Source of the DNA: Hsuehochloa calcarea
Lineage: Eukaryota > Streptophyta > Magnoliopsida > Poales > Poaceae
Assembly: GCA_036346395.1 (NCBI GenBank)
Contig: CM070611.1
Location: forward strand, 20,036,473-20,100,472
Length of the DNA: 64,000 nucleotides
Reading direction: 5' to 3'
Below the pieces are notes generated by a model. It was not told where the DNA came from, made no database searches, and worked only from the letters and a program-made list of their open reading frames with translations. The position numbers and the translations under genes are program-made. The first letter of the stretch is position 1, and each line of letters opens with the position of its first letter. Below, piece after piece: positions 42,913 to 55,400 of the stretch.

Positions 42913-43212
42913 GGAACATTATCCTTTACAGTACGTAACTTTTAACGTGGAGCTTTTCAGCAGAAAAGGCTTGGGATGCTGGGAGCAACAGTGCAACATA
43001 CCAAAAGCCAAAACGGAAGCCTTGCCAGTTCTGGTTTTTGTCCTCTCCGTTGGCGCCAAATTCCACCATGGAACGGAGACCAACCGAAAGATGGAAGCTT
43101 GCCGACTGCCAACCAACCCCCACCTGCTAAAGCCCTCCCTCCCTCCCTCCCTTCGCCGCTCTCCTTCCAGATTTCTTCTCTCCTACACCACCGCATCCTC
43201 TCTGTCTAGCCC
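42913..43212 (+). promoter_or_regulatory. presumed promoter / 5' UTR of the fucosidase gene
   Basis: The 300 bp before the start codon become GC- and CT-rich, with a CCCTCCCTCCCTCCC tract at 43135-43150 of the kind common in grass 5' UTRs. No convincing TATA box is seen. Assignment rests on position only. Confidence 0.4.
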
Positions 43213-43417
43213 ATGGACGGGGACTGGGTCTGGGTGCGCGGGCCGACCGAGGCAGCGGGGTGGCCATGGACAGCGGCGGCGGAGGAGGAGGACCGGCCGC
43301 TGAAGGTGGTGTTCGCGTCCCCGGCGGAGCACTTCACGGACGCGGCGCCCATCGGGAACGGCAGCCTCGGCGCCATGGTGTGGGGCGGCGTCACCTCCGA
43401 GAAGATCCAGCTCAACC
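43213..43417 (+). CDS. FUC95A: fucosidase exon 1
   Basis: Residues 1-68 plus one base. Contains [20 protein letters not shown] and [19 protein letters not shown], the conserved N-terminal beta-domain start of GH95. Donor GTACGT. Reading on past the donor gives a false 252-codon frame (43260-44018). Confidence 0.93.
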
Positions 43418-46400
43418 GTACGTAACCGCCTACCTCTGCTTACAGTCACTTCCCCCCTGGTCTCTGAGACCTGAGATCAATTCCGGTTTCTTGGTTCTTT
43501 CGATGCTTGCATCCAAGCATGGGGATCAACTGACCAAGGGTTGTCGGGTTGCTCCGAGAACGACGCCCGGAAGGCGTTCGACAAAATGCCCCAACCAAAC
43601 CACGTATATGTACCTCCCTTTTCAGTATGTTGACGCAAGGCAAGTGAAGATAGTAGCCATAATATGCTGCCTCCAAATGTTCTTGCAGATGATACCCTGT
43701 GGACCGGCGTGCCGGGAAATTACACAGACCCGAATGCGCCTGCTGCCCTTGCTGTGGTCAGGAAGCTCGTTGATGAAGGGCGGTTTGTTGATGCCACAAA
43801 GGCTGCCTCAGGCCTTTTCGGTGGTCCAACAGAGGTATGCTGTATGTGTGAGCATGCCATGGTGTTGGGCATTGCGTACATATCAGGACATGTTACTGAT
43901 TATTGACTATGTTGCAGTGATGCCAAGACCTAGAAACGTAGCATGTAAAATGCTTGACCACTTGCAATCATTGTGTAGTGATTTAAACAATGATATGATA
44001 TATCTCATTACAGCTTAATAATGCCTTTTTTGAGTAAAAGGGGTTGCCTTTAAATTCTTTTGTTCTCTAATTTGACCTTCCATTAATTCTACCACTCATG
44101 CAGCTTGTGTATGATAGGTTAACAACATGCATTTTTTTCAGCCTTTTTTTCACCATGTATTAAATATAAATATTTGACCCGTCGCCAAAAAAATGTAGGA
44201 AGAAATCACATTTTTCATTTTTTTTACTTAGCCACAGAGTAAAACTCTAAAAGTTGTTGCTTGATGTACTTGTTTCATAGTTGAATGGAAGCATGCTTAT
44301 TGCTAAAAATAACATAGGAGAGCTGAAGAACTCAAACCACAATTGTCATGGACTTTTAAATTGAATATTATTATGTCATGCAATGTCCAAAAATGTACAA
44401 TGATAGCATGAATCACTGTATGTGCAGCGTTGCCATCATCTGCAATAGAAGTTCATTCAAATGAGAAGGAAAAATATTTCTTATCTTTATTCCTTTTATG
44501 AAGGTCTACCAACCTCTTGGAGATATAAATCTAGAGTTTGGCACATCTAATCATGAGTATACTTCCTACAAAAGAGAGCTTGATTTACATACTGCAACTG
44601 TGTACATCACGTATAATATTGGGGAAGTTCAGTACAGTAGAGAGCACTTCTGCTCAAATCCACATCAGGTCGTTGTCACCAAGATGTCTGCAAACAAACC
44701 AGGAAATGTCTCCTTCACAATATCCTTAAACAGTCAAGTAGACCACAATGTTTGTGTAATCAATGCAACTGAGATGATCATGGAAGGTACCTGTCCAGGA
44801 CAAAGACCCGCACTGCAGCAAAATGGAGTCAATGATGCTACTGGCATCAAGTTTGCAGCTGTTCTTAGTTTGCAGATGGGCGGTGCTGCCGCAAAAGCAG
44901 CAGTTCTGAATGATCAGAAGTTGAGAATTGATAATGCAGATTGGGTTCTTTTGCGTGTTACAGCTGCTTCCTCATTTGATGGGCCTTTCGTGAATCCTTC
45001 AGACTCAAAATCAAATCCTGAATCAGCAGCTCTAAGGACATTGAACATAAGCAGGAATGTCACATTTGCTCAGCTCAGAGCTGCTCATTTGAAAGACTAT
45101 CAGGGATTTTTTCACCGTGTTACTTTGCAACTATCAGAAGCGTCAAAGGTTGAAAAAGCAAACTTGGAAGAAGCTGGTGAAGTCATCAAGACTACAGCAG
45201 AAAGAGTGGATACTTTTAGAAGCGATGAGGACCCTTCTTTGGTTGAATTGTTATTTCAATATGGCCGCTATCTGCTCATTTCCTGCTCTCGCCCTGGGAC
45301 CCAGGTATCTAATCTGCAAGGAATATGGAACCAAGATCTTGCACCTGCTTGGGAGTAAGTTTTTTATTTAAAACTCATTCGTTAATGATTTGTTGTTTCC
45401 TGTTTCTTTTCTTATCGTTTTATGTCTAGGTAGGCACACCTATTTTAATACATGCATAGACCATGATATATTCCATTCGCAAATGATCACTTAAACATGT
45501 GCTATTAATTTGATGAAATTTGACTGTGCATTGTACTTATTTATTCAATGTCATTTCTAATGGTCATTAACATGTGCTAATTTGCAGGCGCATGCACTTG
45601 TGCATGAGTGCACAATAGTGTTTCTTCCAGTATTATACACACCTTGTCAACTTCAGTAGCAGAATGTTTGTTTTCATGTACAAAGACACTCTCTAGAATT
45701 ATATTACCTTGTAGTTAGATCCTGCATCAACATCACAAATATATAATTCAAAGTTTCATATACCGTGTCATATAATCAGAGTTTTCCAGTGTATTTACAC
45801 TTTTTTTAACAAAATTGCAATCTTCTGTGTTGCCATTGGTTTCATTTGAAATACATCATTATTAACGAAATATGAATTAATTTAATAGTTCTATTACTAG
45901 AACTAGCCGTAAATCTCACATAATCGTGTGGCTAAATGCTACAATACATACATCTTTATATTTGGAAAAAGAGTGTATTGTTGTATAACTCTAACACCTG
46001 TAAGTTGTATGTATCACAAACACAATGCATATACCTTTATATTTGGAAATAGAGTTGTAGTTGTGTATAACAACTATAACTTGTATTTTTTTTTGCATAA
46101 TTGTAACGGCTCTAGTAATTTGTCAGCACCATTATAATTAAGTCCCACCAAATAAACGATGTAGATCCATCTCTTTTTTCTTTCGATTATTGAGGGAGTT
46201 TCTGAGTTTTTTTCTTTTTTTTAAAAAAAAAGATTATTTTGGGAATCTCTAACTCTTTGAAGGAGGTGCCTTTAAGCTCACTGGTTATTTATATATATAT
46301 AGATAATCTGAGAAACCCAATTGCCTTCACTAAACAACCACCGTAATTGAGGAGCTGTTACGGACAGCTTTGTTGGGATTCAATTCCAGCGCAGGAAGAA

Positions 46401-49400
46401 GGAAAGTTTGAAACCGACAAGTTCAAATATAGAAAGTTAAAGAATAGAAAGAGTTGAATTCGAGTTGTATACAAATAGGACTCTATTAGTCTCAAACATC
46501 AATCGGACTCTAGAACTATATAAAGAGTCTGGAGGCTTGTAATTTGGGACAACCAATTATGAATCAATACAAATAGTTTCTTCCAAGTTCTTCCTCCTTT
46601 CTATCAAGTTCTGGCTACTCATCCATACACCCTGCGTTCTAGTTCCCGAAGATCCTCGGTTCGTAACAATTTGGTATCAGAGACACCGATCCCGCCCACC
46701 ATGCCACCCAAAAATGATTCGGCGTCGGATGCAGGCTCGACAGATTGGAACACGTCAATCGAGCTACCGGGCCATCACCGATCTACGAAGCAACGAGCGA
46801 GCAACGCCGAGGAACAACAAGCTTCCGATCAGCGTTTGGACGGTTTGGCCAAAGAGATGCGTACCATGTTTGAAGCCTCGCGCGTCGCCCGGCGTCTCCA
46901 CCGTGGCGAGACCACCCGTCGAGATCCGGCCAAGGCGCCACGGACGGGCGAGTGTGCTTCGCTCCCGATCGCGTTCGACGACGCGTCCGGAACCACATCG
47001 AGTCGGCTTCAACGCGCCGGGTCGATGTTCATCGCGCGCCAGCGGTTGCGCCCGGCCGTAAACGGCGGCAATTGATTTGCGCCCGCCATGGACACAATGA
47101 CGATTTCGACGAGCGCCGAGGTACCAAATCAACGAAAGGCCCTCGAATGCGTACTCGACCGCCCGCCATCGCGCCTTGACCTGCCGATTTATGACGGCTC
47201 AGTCGACCCAATCACATGGTTGACTAAATGTGATCAATACTTTCGCGCATATCAAATCCCTGAAGAAGATAAAGTCTGGATGGCCGCTTTTCACTTGTCA
47301 GAGGTTGCTCACTCATGGTTTTATCAGTTGGAACGCGATGAGGGCCAGATTCCCTGGGCAGTATTCAAACATTATTGTTCGATGTGATTTGGTCCAGCCA
47401 TTCGCACGAACACGTTGGGGGCCCTCAAGCATCTGCAACAGCTCGGTTCATTGGCGCAATATCAGCAGGAATTCACAGACCTCTTGTGCCATACCATCGA
47501 GTTGTCCAGGACTCACCAGATCGAGCTTTTCACCGCCGGGCTATCGGAACCAATTCGCACGCACGTGGAGTTAGCAGGACCGACATCCTCGCAACAAGCC
47601 ACGAACTTGGCGGGCATATGAACGGCCAACCCTTTATGCAGATTCGACAAATAGGCCCGCAGGCGAACAACCGGATAATGGGCGCATACTGGATTTCCGC
47701 AACCTTCTCGCGCCACTCCGTCATCCCGGGCACCATCTGCGGACAACCACGCGAGCCACGACCCGGCGACCACGAGACACGCACGGAGTCTTTCGCAGTC
47801 GTCACTGCCGAGATGGCTGACCGTCGACAACGCGGCTTATGTTTTAATTGCGATGAGCAGTTTGTGAGGGGACACCGCTGCAAACGGTTGTTTTGGTTAG
47901 AACCCGAATTCGACCACAGTACTGACGACACATCGGAGGACTACATAGCAGCGGAGGTCGAACCAGAAATCTCATTGCTTGCCGTCACTGGTCTATGCTC
48001 GGCCCAAACAATGCAAGTGGCAGTTCGTATTGGCACATTCGAAGGCATTGCCCTTTTTGACACAGGATCCACTCACAATTTCCTCAATACGGCATGTTTA
48101 TCTGCGGTCAACCTCATCATCCAACCTCACAGCGGACTCCGGGTCAAGGTGGCCAATGGCGACAGGTTAGCTTGTGCCGGTATTTGCAAACAGACACCCA
48201 TGACTATTGCACCGTCCGAGTTCGCCGTCGATTTCTATATTATACCATTGTCAGGTTTCGACATCATTTTGGGAATGCAATGGTGAAGCACGCTTAGGAC
48301 GGCATTATGGAACTTCGCCAAATGCAATTTTCTTATTGGGAGCATAATACTCGCATTACCGGATGTAATGAATTACCAACCAATGTCTGCAGCTATGGTA
48401 CAAACCACAGAACGCACTGAATTGTTGGCACCACTTTTTGCCGAGTTCGAGCATCGGTTTCTGCGCCTACTGTGTTTGCCATGCGGCCCGATCCCCGCGA
48501 TCATCATATTCGGCTAGTGCCAAACGCACTAGAAATCATGGTACGTCCCTACCGTTATGCACATATTCAGAAAGATGAAATGGAGCGTCAGTGTGCCACA
48601 ATGCTAGCCCAAGGGATTATTCGGCCGAGCTCGTCACCCTTTTCTTCACCGGTTCTTCTTGTTCGAAAGAAAGACGCATCATGGCGGTTTTGTGTGGATT
48701 ACCGCGCACTCAACGAACACACAATCAAGGATAAATTTCCAATCCCACATGTGGACGAACTTTTGGATGAGCTGGAAGGAGCATGTTTTTTCACCAAGCT
48801 AGCTTTGCGATCCGGTTATCACCAAATTCGGATGTTTCCTGAGGATGTTCTGAAAACGGCGTTCCGGACGCACCATGGCCATTTTGAATTCTTGGTTCTT
48901 CCTTTTGGTCTATACAATGCTCCCTCAACTTTTCAAGCGATGATGAATTCCATATTACAACCCTTCCTTCGTCGCTTTGTGCTAGTATTTTCGACGATAT
49001 TTCGATTTATAGCAGACTTGGACGAGCATCTTCATCATGTTAAATCGAGTTTTGCGGTACCGCCGACTCATCATTGTTTCTTAACAAGAAGAAGTGCACT
49101 TTTGGGCAACGACAAATTTAGATTTGGGCCATGTTATTTCGACTCAAGGGTAGCTATGGATAAAGGAAAGTCTCGGCGATCCTCGGTGGCCACAACCTCG
49201 CAACATTCAAGTTTATGGGATTCTTGGGACTAGTGGGCTATTATCGCAAATTCATCCAAGACTTGGTCATGTTGCGGCGCCACTTACCCGACTACTTTGC
49301 AAAGAAAGTTTTAAATGGTCCGAGGAGGCTTGGTTGCTTTTGACAATCTAAAGCAGGCCATCGACGGCACCGTGATTGCAACTTCCAGATTTTACAAAGG

Positions 49401-52400
49401 ACTTTGTGATCGATTGTGATGCATCGGGGTTGGTTTTGGCGAATCTGCATCGGGGCCGACCGATTGCATTTTTAGCAAAGCGGTGGCGACTCATCGTGCC
49501 AAATTACCACTTCTAACGGAACTAATTGGACTAGTGTTCGCGGTCCGACATTGGAGACCTTACATTTGGGGTCGCAAGTTTCGTGTGCGGACATATCATT
49601 ATAGTCTGAAACATCTTCTGGATTAAAGGTTGACAACGGTACCACAACATCATTGGATTCCGAAACTTCTCGACTACGATTTTGCAGTCGAATACAAACC
49701 AGGCAAGGAAAACATTGTCGCCGACGCGCTCTCTCGTCAGCATGAAGAGCTTGTTGTACATGTGCTATCAACTACCGACTTTGCATATTATGATGACCTC
49801 CGTTGTCAACTCAAAACTCAGCCATCCTGGACGGCTAAATACAATGAGTGGACGGCTGGTTCATTACCTATCGAATGGGAATTTGCGGATGGGTTACTGT
49901 TGTGTCGTCGCCGTATATTTATTCCCGCTGACTTGTCAGGCCTTCAGCATATTTTTTCTGTTGCTCACTCGGTGGGTCATGAAGGCGTCACAAAAACGTG
50001 GCATCGCATCCAGGCAAGTTTTTATATACCAGGAGGTCGCCGGTTACTCCAAGAGTTTATTCGTGCGTGTGTTACTTGTCAAAAGTACAAATCATCTCAG
50101 TTACATCCGGCGGGATTACTCCAGCCCTTACCGGTACCTCTTCGGGTTTGGGGTGATATTAGTATGGATTTCATTGAAGGTTTGCCTAAAGTTGCTACCA
50201 AGGATCATTTTGACCGTGGTGGGATGATTTTCCAAGTATGCACATTTTCTTACTTTGAGTCATCCGTTTACAGCACAGTCTGTTGCGCAAGTTTTTTTCG
50301 ACGGTATTGTCCGATTACATGGGTTTCCGGAATCAATTGTCAGTGATCGTGACAAGATTTTCACTAGTCAATTTTGGAAATATCTATTCAGATTAGCAGG
50401 CGTTAAGCTACACATGAGTACCGCATATCATCCACAATCAGATGGCCAAACTAAGGTAGTTAATCGGACGATTGAAATGTATATTCGTTGTTTATGTGGG
50501 GATCGAGTGCGTTAAGTGGCGCGATGGTTGGCTTGGGCTGAATTTTTGTTACAACACGTCATATCATTCGGCTCTTAAATCCACTCCTTTTGAAGTGGTT
50601 TATGGCGACAACCTCCTCCATTGATTCCTCACAAAGATGGCCCACCGCAAGTCGGGAAGTACAACAATTACTAGCCGATCGCGATGAATTTCTCCGGAGA
50701 TTCGTTTACGGTTGCTTCAATCTCAACAACACATGAAGAGTTTGGCGGATAATAAGCGTCGTGAACTTCAATTTCAAGAAGGGAATGGGTTTGGCTTGAT
50801 TACATCAAAGACAAATTTACGCTATTGCTCGGTCTCAATTGTAAATTGCGTCCCGTTTTTCGTCCATACAAAGTTGTGTCCAAGATTGGTCAAGTTGCGT
50901 ATAGGTGGCACTTAGGAGCATCTTGGAATTCATAATGTTTTCACGTTGCCAATCTCAAACCTTTTGTTGGTACTCCTCTGAGCAAGTTCTGAGTTACCTC
51001 CATTACATCATGGGCATGTACAAGCGCAACTTTGTGAGTATTATTCGCGCACGTCTTAATCGAGGTATATGGGAATTAAGGGTGCGATGGAAGAACGATG
51101 CTACTGACCAAGCGCAGGCGAAACTTGGATCACTAGAGAAGAATTTCAACGAGAATTTCCTGATTATCAGCTTGAGGACAAGCTGTTTCAAAAGGAGGGG
51201 GGAAATGTTACGGACAGCTTTGTTGGGATTCAATTCCAGCGCAGGAAGAAGGAAAGTTTGAAACCGGCAAGTTCAAATATAGAAAGTTAAAGAATAGAAA
51301 GAGTTGAATTCGAGTTGTATACAAATAGGACTCTATTAGTCTCAAACATCAATCGGACTCTAGAACTATATAAAGAGTCTGGAGGCTTGTAATTTGGGAC
51401 AACCAATTATGAATCAATACAAATAGTTTCTTCCAAGTTCTTCCTCCTTTCTATCAAGTTCTGGCTACTCATCCATACACCCTGCGTTCTAGTTCCCGAA
51501 GATCCTCGGTTCGTAACAGGAGCCTCCTGATGCCTTCATTTTGTCATGATGACATATTTTGTTCTTTGTTTGTGATCCATTTTAAGGATCAAATATTCAT
51601 GCTGCTTCGATTTTCAGGGCTGCTCCTCACCTGAACATAAATCTTCAGATGAATTACTGGCCAACACTTCCTTGCAACCTTAGTGAGTGCCAAGAACCAC
51701 TATTTGACTTCATATCATCTCTTGCAATTAACGGAGCTAAAACAGCAAAAGTAAGTTCTTGTCCTTTGTTTGTTTGATTTTAGTGAAACAGTGAGGCTAT
51801 TGCAAATATGACAAGTACGAGAGCACGTGAACATTTTCTTGTTTAGGATCTGGATTATATTAGACCAACCTTGTAAACTATGGTCATCAACTGGAAGGCA
51901 CCAGTGGAATGTCCTAAACAGTTCCATCATTGTAGGTCTCACAACAGTTAACAGTGGAAAGACTTCATACTTTATTGTGATTGTTAATAGAAGAATGGTA
52001 AATGACTGCAAACACAGAATATTATTTTTGCATTTTGTGATGCTCATGGATGGTGATGCAGGAAATCTCTGAAGCGAATTTACCTAGAAGAAAACAGGGG
52101 CTTGTAGAGCATCATTCAATTACATCACAAATAAAACATAGGAAATATCCTATCTGATTATTTCTGCCCATTATTGGGGGAATGCTGTGTTTGTGACAGG
52201 TCAATTACCAAGCAAGTGGCTGGGTAACTCATCACGACACGGACATATGGGCAAAATCATCTGCATATTATGTAGATGCTGTCTATGCAGTGTGGCCAAT
52301 GGGAGGTGCCTGGCTTTGTACACATCTTTGGGAACACTACCAGTATTCGTTGGACAAAGTAAGAACAAGCCATGCTATCACAGTTGTACTGTAACTGCAT

Positions 52401-55400
52401 CTTTATCTTATTTTGCAAGGATGGTCTCTGGTTACAAAATCTCATTCTTGCATTAGTTTTATGGTATCATTTTCTTATGATTATAATGTGTAACTTTTCT
52501 TTGATTCGTTATGTGTATATTCCCTCAAAATATGCATAGCCCAGAATTGCAATTTATTATGTTAAGGAACACCTGAGTAGCTGATTTAAATTGTGAATGA
52601 ATTCTTTGAAACAAAACGTCTGACTAGAACTGATGGAATATATCGAGGATGTTATTTGACAATTTACAGTTATGAATGTTTAATGCTTTTTGCCTTTTTT
52701 TGTACTTTTAGGTGTTTCTGGAGAACACTGCATATCCATTGCTGGAAGGGTGTGCCCTATTTCTGGTTGATTGGTTGATCAAGGGACCTGGAGGCTATTT
52801 GGAAACAAACCCCGCTACTTCTCCAGAGCATTCTTTCATTGCTCCTGGCGGTGGTGGTCACCTTGCTAGTGTGAGCTATTCAACTACAATGGACATGTCA
52901 ATTATCCGGGAGGTTTTCCTTGCAGTCATTTCTTCTGCAGAGGTAACAATTTCATGCACAACTAGTGTAATTAGACATACATAGATTTAGGCTGGTAAAG
53001 ATTAGAACCTGTTGTTCTGTGAATTGAGTGTTGGTTCAATCATCAATCAGTTATATTGCTTTGATGCTACTCTGGTACAACAGGTTTTGGGAAAATCTGA
53101 TACTACTCTTGTCGAGAAGATCAAGAAAGCGCTCCCGAAGCTCTTTCCGATTACAATTGCTAAAGATCGTACAATTATGGAGTGGGTAAATGATCAAGGC
53201 TGCAGGCTACCTTCTCTAGTTTTTATTAGATATGTATATTGTGTAGGGTGTTATTTGCTATTGTCCAACCTTTACATGTTATATATTGGCCTTTGGCCCA
53301 TTGGAATAGACAAGATGCTTTATTCCAAACATGGTATCAGAGCTAGGGTTTCCAGCCCTACCTTGTGACCAGCCGCTGTCGTCCCGTTGAACCTCTTCTC
53401 TGTCGGTCTTCTTCTCCGCCGGCTTTTCATCACCTCGCTGCTTCCATCGCTCGAGCGCCGCCTTTCCGCCGCCGCTGTCGTCCCGTTTCGCTCGAGCGCC
53501 GCCTTGGCGATGCCTGAGTAGCGTCGTCGCCGTCTCCATCCGAGCGGCAAGAGGTAGCCAGATCCACGCCGGCGCCTCCACGCCGGCCTCCAGCGCCGGA
53601 TCCGGATCAGCCGGCGTTGGCGTCTCCTCTTCTAGCGCCAAAGCCGCCCGAGTCACCGGAGCCTCCAGCGCCGAGCCACCCGCCTGAGTCGCCCACCTGC
53701 TTGCTCGAGCCTTGTAGCACTGAGCCGCCTGAGTCGCCCGCCTTCTCCCCGTTTTATTTCTACTTTGGTGGAGCCGGCAGCTTCGGCATCTAGCTCCGGC
53801 TCCGGCTTCTAACTCTGGTCCCTCCTCACCGGCTCCACCGATCTACTCGAAGCCGACGGCTTCTCCTAGCTCCAGCTTCTCTGATAAAAAAAGGTGATGT
53901 CTTCTACCGGTGGCTCCTTCGCCATCCCACTTCCCCCTGTTCGATTCGATGGGACAAACTTCCGGGAGTGCTGTTCACCTGAGGATCCATCTCAACAGTT
54001 AGCGTCTCTGGGGTCACCTCACCGGTGAGCATCCCTGAACGCCTCGCCCCTACACGGCTCGCCGCGCTCTCTCCTAGTGTAGAACAGGCCGCTTGAGAGG
54101 CCACCAATCTTTGCCTTTGGAGGAGGCATTGGGATGCCGATCACCGAGTTGCACGCCTCGAGCTGGCGGCAGAGGCGAGACTCGTGCCACAGCCATCTTG
54201 GTGGGTAGCATGCCCGTGACCATCTCCATGGATGTGGCGGAGCTGCCGACGACGCAGCTTATGTGGGAGCGCCTCCGAGCTCACTACCAGCCGACAAGTG
54301 ATGCTATGTATCTCTCAGTCGTGCATCAGGCGCATTCTCTTCAGCAGCTCGATGCCACTGTGGATGATTTCTACCAGAAGCTGTCTGAGGTGTGGCGTCA
54401 TCTTGACTCTCTGGGGCCGGATGTCTGCCGAACTTATCCTTTTTGTGTGCAGCTCCGCGCTCACCAAGAGACTCACCGTCTTTACGACTTCCTAACGCGT
54501 CTCCGACCTGAGTTCGAGATTGTGCGTGCTCAGCTCCTGACTCGCCACCCGCGCCCAAGCTTGGTGGAAGCTCTCACGGGTGTGCGTGCTGAGGAGACTC
54601 GTCACCGTGGCGTGGCTCGGATCGATCTGTCTTATGCCTTGGACTGCTTTTGTCGATTTCTTGATGCCCGTGATCCTCGGCTCCCGGTGGTTCTTGCTTC
54701 TCTGCAGTCTCCACCGCACCTCTTGTCGTCGTGTGACGCCACAGTGTATCGGGATTCGTAAGCGAGGAAGGACCAGGGTTGTCGGGGTGGACGTCCCCCG
54801 AAGGGCTCTGGAGGTTCCTCTCACTTAAGATCTGGCTCCTCTCGCCAGGGCTCCTCTGGTGACGCCACACAGTAGCTCCTTTTTCTGCTGCAACGCCTCG
54901 GTGCCGGCTCGCCCTCAAGACTCCTTGGGTTTTGCTCGTCTGGCTCTTGCTTCTTAACAGACTTCCTCGCCTCGGCCTCCTCCCTCGCCAGGTATTTTGT
55001 CTCCGTGGATCTTGGACTCTGGTGCTTCTTTTCACATGACACCAGATTCTACCCACCTTACTTCTGTACGGTCCACAGATTCTCCTTCCACTGTTCAGAC
55101 TGCAGATGGTACCTCTCTTCCTATTGCAGACCGAGGCACCCTTTCCACTTCTTTTCATATTCCTGCAGGCTCTCATGTTCCTTAGCTTACTAGGCAGCTT
55201 ATGTCGGCGGGTCAGATCACTGATCACGACTGTCGTATTGTTCTTGAATCTGACTCTTGTTGTGTTCAGGACCGCCGCACGGGGACTCTGCTTGGTACTG
55301 GCCATCGGCGCCGTGATTCGCAACATCTCTGGGAGCTCGACTGGCTTCATCTTCCTTCCGCTGTCTCCACCAGTCATTCAGCCACTACCACTCTCTCTGG

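Larger units (their letters stand above)
46356..51518 (+). mobile_element. Reina-like chromovirus (Ty3/gypsy) in intron 3
   Basis: LTRs at 46356-46668 and 51206-51518 (313 bp each), ends TGTTACGGACAG..TTCGTAACA, perfect TSD GGAGC (46351-46355 and 51519-51523), PBS TGGTATCAGAGA (46672-46683) and PPT AAAAGGAGGGGGGAAA (51190-51205). Gag, protease, reverse transcriptase, RNase H, integrase and a C-terminal chromodomain follow in the order of chromoviruses; the very short LTR fits the Reina clade. Despite almost identical LTRs the coding part has many frameshifts and stops. Confidence 0.92.
45355..51617 (+). other. fucosidase intron 3, hosting a chromovirus
   Basis: 6263 bp, GT-AG. Without the inserted element and its TSD it would be 1095 bp. 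The remaining intron (45355-46350 and 51524-51617) is AT-rich with no other feature recognised. Confidence 0.9.

Noticed and set aside
43260..44018. A 252-codon frame overlapping fucosidase exon 1.
   Set aside because: It reads exon 1 in the wrong frame and then intron 1 and exon 2; the GH95 frame and splice sites explain the sequence fully.
54574..55377. A 267-codon minus-strand open frame.
   Set aside because: It is the exact antisense of the copia gag and protease region, Arg/Ser-rich with no domain; the plus strand carries the family motifs.
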